The position numbers and the translations under genes were made by a program. DNA of 5,614 nt from Candidatus Omnitrophota bacterium. GTDB taxonomy: Bacteria; Omnitrophota; Koll11; Aquiviventales; Aquiviventaceae. Of the stretch, positions 1 through 5,614 are shown piece by piece (position 1 is the stretch's first letter; the number at the start of each line of letters is the position of its first letter). The stretch lies in contig JAHFGU010000107.1 of the NCBI GenBank assembly GCA_023247285.1, positions 1 through 5,614 on the forward strand, written 5' to 3'. Below the pieces are notes generated by a model that searched no databases, had not been told where the DNA came from, and worked only from the letters and a program-made list of their open reading frames with translations.

Positions 1-1
1 A

Positions 2-193
2 GGGCTCGTGCACATCTCCGAGTTGGCCGACAAGTACGTCAACAAGGTCGAAGACGTGGTGAAGATCGGCGATGAGTTTCCGGTCAAGGTCATCGAGATC
101 GACGAGCAAGGACGAATCAATCTCTCCCGGAAGCGCGCCCTCAGTTCCTCCCCGCGGCGCACGGATGGCGCAGGCGGCGGACCCGACGCCTGA
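2..193 (+). CDS. pnp: Polynucleotide phosphorylase, C-terminal end (S1 RNA-binding domain), 5'-truncated by window
   Basis: The reading frame is open from the left edge (first full codon at base 2) to TGA at 191-193, giving the last 63 residues of a larger protein. The sequence begins [13 protein letters not shown], continues [20 protein letters not shown] and ends the domain with [12 protein letters not shown]. This is the second half of an S1 OB-fold, in the form that closes bacterial PNPase. A short low-complexity tail rich in Ser, Arg, Gly and Asp follows. PNPase is a trimeric 3'-5' phosphorolytic exoribonuclease of RNA turnover; its KH and S1 domains hold the RNA. Only the S1 part is visible, so another S1 protein cannot be fully excluded. 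The near-canonical 'DKxVxKVEDVVKxGD...GRINLSRK' pattern and the ftsK/spoIIIE gene next door favour PNPase. The stop lies inside the next gene, an overlap of about 29 bases, which suggests coupled translation. Confidence 0.88.
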   Translation, partial: GLVHISELADKYVNKVEDVVKIGDEFPVKVIEIDEQGRINLSRKRALSSSPRRTDGAGGGPDA

Positions 194-2426
194 CCGCCGG
201 CGCGCGGCCTGGCCGCCGGGCTGGGCCCTCCGCGCTCTGGGCCTGATGCTGGCCTGCTTCGGGCTGTTCCTCTCCCTCTGCCTCCTCACCTATCATCCGG
301 CTGATGTGCCATGGCTGAGCTCCTCCTCGCATCCTGGCATGAATCTGGGCGGGTGGGCCGGGGTGTGGATCGGGTTTCTGGGGCGCAGCGGCTTCGGGCG
401 GGCCTCGTTCCTCCTTGTGGCGATCTGCCTGGTTTGGTCGCGCCGCTGCTGGCGCGGCGATGTCCGCGAGACCCCTAGCCTCTCGGTTGCCTTGGCGGTC
501 CTGGGCGTGCTGGCGAGCGTCGGGACCTTGCTCGCCCTCGTGGGCGCCACACCCTCCTCGCAGGTCGACTGGGGCGGCATCACCGGCTATCTGCTCGCGC
601 GGTCCGGCCGGTATTATTTGGGGACGACCGGCACGGCGCTCATGTCCTCCTGCCTAGCGGTCCTCTCGTGGGTTGTTGTGGCCGGGTCCTCGCTGCGCGC
701 GCCGCGGCTTGGGCTTGGCGAGGCGCTGCGCGGGCTGACTAGCGCCTGGCACCGGCGCGCGCCGCTGCCTGCGGGCGCGGGGCTTGGCCCTGTGACGAAA
801 CCGGCCGCGCTCCACGGGGAACCAGCTCCGCTGATCGAAGAGCCGCCGGCGCTATCGAGGACTGAGCCGGCGCTGCCGCGGGTGCGCGTGCGCTCCACGG
901 TCGAGCCGAAACCGAAGACGGTGCCGACCCCGCCCCGCCGCCAGGCGCCGGGCGGATTTCAGCTGCCTCCCCTCGACCTCTTGGCGACTCCGCCGCCGAT
1001 GGCGGAGCGCCAGGTGTCGGAGGATCTGCATCGCAACGCGCGCGTCCTCGAAGAAACCCTGCGGGAGTTCGGCATTGAGGCCACCGTCGTCAACATCGAC
1101 CGCGGGCCGGCGGTCACCCGCTACGAGCTGACGCCGGCGCCCGGCGTCAAGCTCACGAGAATCCTCGCCCTCTCGGATGACCTCGCCCTGGTCATGAAGG
1201 CGGCCAGCTGCCATGTGGTGGCCCCGATTCCCGGCAAAGGGACCGTCGGGGTGGATGTGCCGAACAGTTCGACCACGATGGTGTACCTGAAGGAAATCCT
1301 CGCGGCGCACGAGTTCAACGGCAATCCCTCGCCGGTCGTGCTGCCGATCGGCAAGGATGTCTCCGGCAACGCGATCGTCACCGACCTGCGGGACTGCCCG
1401 CACCTGCTCATCGCGGGCGCCACCGGATCCGGCAAGACGGTGTGCCTCAACAGCGTGCTCACCGGCATCCTGAGCCATGCCAGCCCTGAGCAGGTCAAGT
1501 TCCTGATGGTGGACCCCAAAATGGTGGAGCTGGCGATGTTCAACAACATCCCCCACCTGGTGGCGCCGGTCATCACCAACGCGAAGAAGGCGTCGGTCGG
1601 GCTGCACTGGGCGGTTGAGGAGATGGAGCGCCGCTACCAGCTGCTGGCGGCCCTCGGGGTCCGCAACATCGACCAGTACAACAAGCGCGTGGCGGCCCGC
1701 GGGGTGGCGAGGCCGGTCCCGCCCGCCGAGAACGGGGAGGCCGGGCTGGCTGATGACGGCCGCCCGCTGCCGTATCTGGTCATCGTCATCGATGAGCTCG
1801 CCGACCTCATGATGATCGCCTCCCAAGACGTCGAGCATGCCATCACGCGGCTAGCGCAGCTCTCGCGCGCCGTCGGCATCCACATCGTGCTCGCCACCCA
1901 GCGGCCGTCGGTCGACGTCATCACCGGCGTGATCAAGGCCAACTTCCCGGCGCGGATCGCCTTCCAGGTGGCGTCGAAAGTGGATTCCCGCACGATCCTC
2001 GACATGAACGGCGCGGACAAGCTGCTGGGGCGCGGCGACCTGCTGTTCCTGCGGCCGGGCACCGCCAAGCCGATCCGGGCGCAGGGGGCCTTCGTGACGG
2101 ACGCCGAAATCGAGCGCGTCGCCGATTACTGGAAACAGCAGCAGGCGCCGGTCTATGACGAGCGGCTGTTGGAACGGGAGCGGCAGCCGGAGGGCGCGAT
2201 CGGGGGCGACAAAGACGAGTTGTACGAGATGGCCAAGCAGCTCGTGCTGGATACCGGGCAGGCCTCGACGTCGCTGCTCCAGCGCCGGCTGCGGTTGGGA
2301 TACGGGCGGGCGGCCCGCATCCTGGATCTCATGGAGCAAGAGGGCGTGGTCGGGCCTCCGCAGGGCAGCCGCCCTCGGGAGATCCTGGTCAACCGCGAGA
2401 CGCGGAGAGAGGCGAGCGGAGCATGA
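165..2426 (+). CDS. ftsK: DNA translocase FtsK/SpoIIIE
   Basis: A 753-residue septal DNA pump that uses ATP to move chromosomal DNA and clear it from the closing division site. The N-terminus has hydrophobic segments at about 21-43, 62-91, 106-127 and 156-175, matching the usual four-helix membrane anchor. A Pro/Arg-rich linker of about 90 residues follows (about 177-265). The alpha domain starts near 267 and contains the PIPGK and VGVDVPN motifs. The RecA-like beta domain has Walker A GATGSGKT at 418-425, [10 protein letters not shown] downstream of it, Walker [12 protein letters not shown] with D543/E544, and [12 protein letters not shown] at 577-588. The C-terminal gamma winged-helix domain (about 683-745) includes [18 protein letters not shown]; in this family it reads oriented chromosomal sequences. 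The length is close to the compact SpoIIIE type, far shorter than E. coli FtsK. I chose ATG 165; an in-frame ATG at 72 would add 31 low-complexity residues and deepen the overlap with pnp. No Shine-Dalgarno site precedes 165, so translation is probably coupled to pnp. The stop overlaps the next start as ATGA. Confidence 0.96.
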   Translation: MAQAADPTPDRRRAAWPPGWALRALGLMLACFGLFLSLCLLTYHPADVPWLSSSSHPGMNLGGWAGVWIGFLGRSGFGRASFLLVAICLVWSRRCWRGDVRETPSLSVALAVLGVLASVGTLLALVGATPSSQVDWGGITGYLLARSGRYYLGTTGTALMSSCLAVLSWVVVAGSSLRAPRLGLGEALRGLTSAWHRRAPLPAGAGLGPVTKPAALHGEPAPLIEEPPALSRTEPALPRVRVRSTVEPKPKTVPTPPRRQAPGGFQLPPLDLLATPPPMAERQVSEDLHRNARVLEETLREFGIEATVVNIDRGPAVTRYELTPAPGVKLTRILALSDDLALVMKAASCHVVAPIPGKGTVGVDVPNSSTTMVYLKEILAAHEFNGNPSPVVLPIGKDVSGNAIVTDLRDCPHLLIAGATGSGKTVCLNSVLTGILSHASPEQVKFLMVDPKMVELAMFNNIPHLVAPVITNAKKASVGLHWAVEEMERRYQLLAALGVRNIDQYNKRVAARGVARPVPPAENGEAGLADDGRPLPYLVIVIDELADLMMIASQDVEHAITRLAQLSRAVGIHIVLATQRPSVDVITGVIKANFPARIAFQVASKVDSRTILDMNGADKLLGRGDLLFLRPGTAKPIRAQGAFVTDAEIERVADYWKQQQAPVYDERLLERERQPEGAIGGDKDELYEMAKQLVLDTGQASTSLLQRRLRLGYGRAARILDLMEQEGVVGPPQGSRPREILVNRETRREASGA
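2404..2412 (+). promoter_or_regulatory. Ribosome binding site for the rodZ-like gene
   Basis: The purine-rich run GGAGAGAGG ends 10 bases before the ATG at 2423. It lies inside the last codons of ftsK. It is the clearest Shine-Dalgarno-like stretch at any start in the window and supports ATG 2423, which is also in the ATGA overlap with the ftsK stop. Confidence 0.55.
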
Positions 2427-3337
2427 GCGTGGGAACGGTGCTGCAGCAGGCGCGCCATGAACGGAAGTTGTCGCTCGCGGATGTGACCGAGAAAACAAAG
2501 ATCCAGCCGTGGGTGCTGGAGGCGCTGGAAGCCGACCGCCTGCCGCAGGCCATGAGCCCGATCTACGTTAAAGGGTTCTTGTCCACGTACGCGCGATTTC
2601 TGCATGTGGATCCTGAGCCGCTGGTCCGCCAGCTCGCGTGGCCGCAGCCGCCGCAGCCTGAGCCTCCGCAGGAGCTGCCCGTCGCCCCACCGCCGCCGGC
2701 GGTGAGCATCCGACTCCCCTGGGCCGCCATCCGGCGCGCGGTCGTCCGCGTGGCGAAGCCGCTGGCGATCAGCGGCGCGCTCGTCGGTCTGGTGGTCATC
2801 AACCCGTTGCGCTGGATGCCCAAGCTCTCGCTGCCCAAATTCCAGTTCCCGACCTTTGCTGCGGCAACGCCCGTTTCAGGCCCCGCGAAGGAGAAACGCG
2901 CGCACGCCTCTGCCAAGCCGCGGGGGCTGATCAGGGCCGCGTCCGCCACACCCGCGCCGAGGCCGGCTGCGCCGAAAACCGAGGAGCCGGTTGCCGCAAC
3001 GCTGGCGAGCGTGGCCCCGGTGAGCGGGCCGAGCATCCTGCCCCCACCGCAGCCGCCGGCCGTCGCCCCTGTGCAGCCGATGGAGCTCGTCATGACCGCG
3101 TCGCGGACGACGTGGATCCGCGTGCGGGCTGACGGCAAGCTGCTCGCCCAACAGCGGCTCTCCCGCGGGGCGGAGGAGCGCTGGTCGGCGCATAGGCAGT
3201 TTGAGGTGGTCGTCTCAAAACCGAGCCAGGTCGAGCTTGCCCTCAACGGGCAATCGATCAGCCCGTTCCTGCTGGCGCACCAGGGCCGCCTCGTGATCAC
3301 GCGCCAGGGCATCGTCGGCCTGGCCGACGCGCAGTAA
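2423..3337 (+). CDS. rodZ: RodZ-like protein: N-terminal HTH, one membrane helix, C-terminal DUF4115-type domain
   Basis: A 304-residue protein with the three-part RodZ/YmfM layout. Residues about 1-70 form a HTH_25-type domain (LQQARHERKLSLADVTEKT, then IYVKGFLSTYARFL), which in RodZ binds MreB or, in some homologues, nucleic acid. A Pro-rich linker (about 73-98) leads to an Arg/Lys-rich patch and one hydrophobic segment at about 113-128 (PLAISGALVGLVVIN). A long Ala/Pro linker (about 148-218), probably extracytoplasmic, follows. The last 80 residues (about 220-300; TTWIRVRADGKLL, VELALNGQ) match the beta-rich DUF4115 domain. The usual role is to connect the cell-shape cytoskeleton with the elongation machinery in the membrane. 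The start codon overlaps the ftsK stop by 4 bases and has a good purine-rich RBS. The membrane segment is short, and the GNA-type turn of the C-terminal domain is replaced by a Ser-Lys-Pro-Ser stretch. The family is clear; whether it acts as true RodZ is inferred, since mreB is not in view. Confidence 0.87.
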   Translation: MSVGTVLQQARHERKLSLADVTEKTKIQPWVLEALEADRLPQAMSPIYVKGFLSTYARFLHVDPEPLVRQLAWPQPPQPEPPQELPVAPPPPAVSIRLPWAAIRRAVVRVAKPLAISGALVGLVVINPLRWMPKLSLPKFQFPTFAAATPVSGPAKEKRAHASAKPRGLIRAASATPAPRPAAPKTEEPVAATLASVAPVSGPSILPPPQPPAVAPVQPMELVMTASRTTWIRVRADGKLLAQQRLSRGAEERWSAHRQFEVVVSKPSQVELALNGQSISPFLLAHQGRLVITRQGIVGLADAQ

Positions 3338-3349
3338 CCGCCTCCGCTC

Positions 3350-4774
3350 GTGAAGCTGCTTCCCCTGGCACCCTCAGTTTCGCCGCTGCCGGCTGTCGCG
3401 CCGGCGGACGGCCTCCCCCAGCGCGCGCAGGGCACGGTCAGCCTGATCAGCCTCGGATGCCCGCGCACGCTGGTTGACTCCGAGCTCTACCTCGGCCGTC
3501 TCCAACAGGCGGGATTTCGCGTCGTGGATGAGCCGGCCCAGTCCGACACCGTCATCATCAATACCTGCGCCTTCGTTCAAGACGCGATCAAGGAATCCAT
3601 CGACACGGTGCTGCAGGCCGTGGAGCTGAAGCGCCAGGGCCGCGTCAAAGCCGTGGTCGTGGCCGGCTGCCTCGTGCAGCGCTTCAAGCAGGACCTGATC
3701 GGCGAATTGCCCGATGTTGACGGCTTCGTGGGCGTGGACGGTTTCACCGACATTGAGACGGTTGTCTCCGGCGCGCTGCATGGGCGGCAGCCACGGCGCG
3801 TGCGCCCCAGGCCCCGGGTGCCGCACGAGGGCGCGCACGTCGCGCGCGCCGCGCTCACGCCCGCCCACTACGCCTATCTCAAGGTCTCCGAAGGGTGCCT
3901 CAAGGGCTGCAGCTTCTGCGTCATTCCGAAAATCAAGGGACCGCTGCGCAGCCGCCCGCTCGCCGACGTGGTGGCCGAGGCGCGGATGCTCGTCGAGGAG
4001 CGCGGCGTCCGCGAGCTCATCGTCGTGGGCCAGGACACCTCGGACTACGGGATCGACCTGGACGGGCATCCGCGCATCGCCGATCTGCTCGCGGCGCTGG
4101 CGAAGCTTGAGGGCGTGCGGTGGATCCGGCTGCTCTACTGCCACCCGCGCGGCGTGACCCCGGAGCTCATCGCCGTGATCCGCGACGAGCCGCGGCTCTG
4201 CAAATACCTGGACATGGCGATCGAGCACGCCGAGGACGGCGTGCTGCGGCGCATGAACCGCGGCCTGACCCAGGCGCGGCTGCGCGAAACGATCGCAGCG
4301 CTGCGGCAGGCGATTCCAGGGATCGCGCTGCGCACATCGGTGATCGTGGGGTTCCCCGGCGAAACCGAGGCCGCGTTTGAGGGGCTGCTCGATTTCCTCG
4401 AGGAGATCCGGTTCGAGCGGCTGGGCGCCTTCCAGTATTCCCACGAAGAGGGCAGCGCGGCCTTCCGGCTGCCGGATCAGGTGCCCGAGGCGATCCGGCA
4501 GCGCCGGTACGACCGGCTGATGCAGGTGCAGCAGCGGATCGCATCCGCGGTCAACGCGCGGGCGGTGGGCCAGACCTGCGAGGTCATCGTCGATGAGCCG
4601 CCGGAGGACGCCGGCGAGCCCGCCCCCTTCGTCGGCCGCACCAGCGCGGATTGTCCCGAGGTCGACGGGGTGGTGTACCTGCGCAGCGCCCTCCCGCTGG
4701 TCCCCGGCCAGTTCGCGCGCGCGCGCATCACGGACAGCTACGAGTACGATCTTGTCGGCACGGTTTTGCCGTGA
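3350..4774 (+). CDS. rimO: Ribosomal protein S12 (Asp) methylthiotransferase RimO, radical SAM
   Basis: A 474-residue cytoplasmic enzyme of the MiaB/RimO family that adds a methylthio group to a conserved Asp of ribosomal protein S12, using two 4Fe-4S clusters and S-adenosylmethionine. The N-terminal methylthiotransferase domain begins at TVSLISLGCPRTLVDSE and supplies cluster cysteines C37, C73 (NTCAF) and C107 (AGCLVQR). The radical SAM CxxxCxxC motif is C183, C187, C190 (EGCLKGCSFC), followed by VIPKIKGPLRSRP, a hallmark of RimO rather than MiaB. A TRAM domain occupies about 403-473. The GTG at 3350 is the first usable start after the rodZ stop, 12 bases away. It has no Shine-Dalgarno site and gives about 28 Pro/Ala-rich residues ahead of the core; no in-frame ATG, GTG or TTG lies closer to the core, so the start is acceptable but not certain. 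The motif usually reading PLQH appears here as AIEH (290-293). The stop overlaps pgsA as GTGA. Family assignment is firm. Confidence 0.95.
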   Translation: MKLLPLAPSVSPLPAVAPADGLPQRAQGTVSLISLGCPRTLVDSELYLGRLQQAGFRVVDEPAQSDTVIINTCAFVQDAIKESIDTVLQAVELKRQGRVKAVVVAGCLVQRFKQDLIGELPDVDGFVGVDGFTDIETVVSGALHGRQPRRVRPRPRVPHEGAHVARAALTPAHYAYLKVSEGCLKGCSFCVIPKIKGPLRSRPLADVVAEARMLVEERGVRELIVVGQDTSDYGIDLDGHPRIADLLAALAKLEGVRWIRLLYCHPRGVTPELIAVIRDEPRLCKYLDMAIEHAEDGVLRRMNRGLTQARLRETIAALRQAIPGIALRTSVIVGFPGETEAAFEGLLDFLEEIRFERLGAFQYSHEEGSAAFRLPDQVPEAIRQRRYDRLMQVQQRIASAVNARAVGQTCEVIVDEPPEDAGEPAPFVGRTSADCPEVDGVVYLRSALPLVPGQFARARITDSYEYDLVGTVLP

Positions 4775-5337
4775 CCGTTCCCACCAAGCTCACCATCATC
4801 CGGCTGGTCCTGACCGGGGTCGTGATGGCGCTGCTCTTCTTCCCGGGATGGCCGGCGAAGGCGCTGGCCCTGGCCGCGTTCCTGCTCGCGAGCTTCAGCG
4901 ATTGGCTGGATGGCTTCCTCGCCCGCCGGTGGCGTCAGACCACGGCACTCGGCGCGCTCCTTGATCCCATCGCGGATAAGGTCCTCGTCCTCGGCGTGCT
5001 CCTCGCCTTCGTGCAGCTGCGCCTGGTGCCGGCATGGATGGTCCTCGTGATCGTGGCGCGGGAGTTCCTCATTACCGGCGTGCGCTTGGTGGCGGCGGGG
5101 CGGGGCATCGTCCTCGCCGCTGAAGCCCAGGGCAAGCAGAAGGCCGCCTCGCAGATGGCCACGATCGTGCTCATCCTGGCGACCCTGCTCGTCCGCGAGC
5201 TCGCACCCGGCTCAGCCGCAGCCACGCGGCTGGGCGTTGTCATTCCCATTGCCCTATGGATCACCGTGACGCTGACCATCCTGTCCGGAGCCAGCTTGTT
5301 ATGGACGCATCGCGCCGCGCTCACGAAACCCCAGTGA
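4771..5337 (+). CDS. pgsA: CDP-diacylglycerol-glycerol-3-phosphate 3-phosphatidyltransferase (phosphatidylglycerophosphate synthase)
   Basis: A 188-residue integral membrane enzyme that joins CDP-diacylglycerol and glycerol 3-phosphate to give phosphatidylglycerophosphate, the committed step to phosphatidylglycerol and cardiolipin. The complete CDP-alcohol phosphatidyltransferase signature is present with exact spacing: D44, D47, G48, A51, R52, then eight residues to G61, D65 and D69. The N-terminal PTKLTIIRL and the REFLITGVRLVAAGRG stretch (97-112), followed by GKQKAASQM, are typical of PgsA rather than other members of the superfamily. Hydrophobic segments fit the usual multi-helix bundle: about 8-25, 29-43, 71-86, 88-107, 128-143 and 154-178. 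The GTG start at 4771 shares four bases (GTGA) with the rimO stop. There is no Shine-Dalgarno site, so reinitiation by ribosomes finishing rimO is likely. The next gene is pgpA, the following step of the same pathway. Length is normal for the family. Confidence 0.95.
   Translation: MTVPTKLTIIRLVLTGVVMALLFFPGWPAKALALAAFLLASFSDWLDGFLARRWRQTTALGALLDPIADKVLVLGVLLAFVQLRLVPAWMVLVIVAREFLITGVRLVAAGRGIVLAAEAQGKQKAASQMATIVLILATLLVRELAPGSAAATRLGVVIPIALWITVTLTILSGASLLWTHRAALTKPQ
5287..5290 (+). promoter_or_regulatory. Possible ribosome binding site for pgpA
   Basis: GGAG lies 10 bases before the ATG at 5301, inside the 3' end of pgsA. It supports the ATG start over the GTG at 5334, which has only the 4-base overlap with the pgsA stop in its favour. 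It is a short match and could be chance. Confidence 0.35.
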
Positions 5338-5614
5338 CGCGCGGCCTCTGGGTGTGGCTGGCCACCGGCTGCGGCATCGGCCGGCTGCCGTGGGCGCCGG
5401 GCACGTGGGGCAGCGCTGCGGGCTGCGCCATCGGCTGGGCGCTGGCCGGGCGCCTGTCCCCGGCCGCAGGACTCGCCGGCCTCGCGCTGACGCTGGTGCT
5501 TTTCGCCTGGGTGTCGGGCCTGGGAGAACGGCAGCTGCAGTCGCATGACCCGCCGAGTTTCATCCTCGATGAAATCTGGGGGATGGCGGCCATCCTGCTG
5601 CTGGCCCCGCAGGC
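5301..5614 (+). CDS. pgpA: Phosphatidylglycerophosphatase A, 3'-truncated by window
   Basis: The frame stays open to the right edge, giving the first 104 residues. PgpA removes the phosphate from phosphatidylglycerophosphate to make phosphatidylglycerol, the step after the reaction of PgsA encoded just upstream. The PgpA signature is clear: ATGCGIGRLPWAPGTWGS at 21-38 matches the family's 'ATGxGxGxxPxAPGTxGS' stretch, and the acidic motif DPPSFILDEIWGM (83-95) with D90/E91 matches the usual 'DPxxxVxDExxG' catalytic region. Hydrophobic segments lie at about 38-50 and 55-73. Two starts are possible. ATG 5301 has GGAG 10 bases upstream, and its first base is the last base of the only in-frame Leu TTA codon I find in the window. 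GTG 5334 overlaps the pgsA stop as GTGA, like the other junctions, and would drop 11 hydrophilic residues. I prefer ATG 5301, with moderate certainty. The position after DE usually held by a small aliphatic residue pair is Ile-Trp here. Confidence 0.9.
   Translation, partial: MDASRRAHETPVTRGLWVWLATGCGIGRLPWAPGTWGSAAGCAIGWALAGRLSPAAGLAGLALTLVLFAWVSGLGERQLQSHDPPSFILDEIWGMAAILLLAPQ

Noticed and set aside
72..164. Upstream extension of ftsK from ATG 72
   Set aside because: It would add 31 Ser/Arg-rich residues encoded entirely within the conserved S1 region of pnp, with no resemblance to FtsK. ATG 165 is preferred.
852..1838. Long antisense open frame (328 codons) opposite ftsK
   Set aside because: It lies wholly opposite the conserved alpha and beta domains of FtsK and has a compositionally biased translation with no family motif. 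It is a shadow of GC-rich codon usage.
3338..3349. Possible promoter or terminator between the rodZ-like gene and rimO
   Set aside because: Only 12 bases separate the genes. I see no hairpin with a T-run and no promoter-like hexamers.
2563..3468. Antisense open frame (301 codons) opposite the rodZ-like gene and the start of rimO
   Set aside because: Its Gly/Ser/Ala-rich translation mirrors the Pro/Ala linkers of the sense gene. It has no motifs and spans two sense genes.
3374..4444. Long antisense open frame (356 codons) opposite rimO
   Set aside because: It lies wholly inside rimO, and its translation is rich in His, Arg, Asp and Val with no recognisable motif. Long stop-free antisense frames are expected opposite GC-rich coding DNA.
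4651..4770. Upstream in-frame extension of pgsA from ATG 4651
   Set aside because: The stretch lies in the TRAM domain of rimO and codes for an Arg/Pro-rich sequence unlike PgsA. The PgsA core begins directly at GTG 4771.

Overview
The window is a tightly packed block of bacterial housekeeping genes, all on the + strand, in GC-rich DNA (roughly two-thirds G+C by eye). Six genes follow one another: the 3' end of pnp (polynucleotide phosphorylase), a complete ftsK/spoIIIE DNA translocase, a rodZ-like membrane-anchored HTH gene, rimO (ribosomal protein S12 methylthiotransferase), pgsA (phosphatidylglycerophosphate synthase) and the 5' part of pgpA (phosphatidylglycerophosphatase A), which runs off the right edge. 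The longest non-coding stretch inside the block is 12 bases (rodZ-rimO). Every other junction overlaps: about 29 bases for pnp-ftsK, 4 bases (ATGA) for ftsK-rodZ, 4 bases (GTGA) for rimO-pgsA, and 4 or 37 bases for pgsA-pgpA depending on the start used. I see no promoter, terminator, RNA gene, mobile element or CRISPR array. The block looks like one transcription unit with translational coupling, entered upstream of the window.

Organism: the pnp - ftsK/spoIIIE - rodZ-like - pgsA neighbourhood recalls the well-known Bacillus-type cluster (pnp, spoIIIE, ymfM, pgsA, then cinA and recA). Here it also carries rimO and pgpA, and the DNA is GC-rich with few Shine-Dalgarno sites. This fits a non-Firmicute lineage. 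Candidate phyla such as Omnitrophota, or other deep-branching Gram-negative groups, are possible, but that assignment is a guess from gene order and composition, not a demonstrated one.

How the genes fit together: FtsK pumps chromosomal DNA at the division septum. RodZ-like proteins link the cell-shape machinery to the membrane. PgsA and PgpA carry out two consecutive steps of phosphatidylglycerol synthesis for that membrane. PNPase and RimO act on RNA turnover and ribosome modification. No undescribed system is apparent. The items most worth a second look are a departure from the usual PLQH-type motif in RimO, the reduced GNA-type turn in the RodZ C-terminal domain, and a lone in-frame TTA codon that coincides with the likely pgpA start codon.
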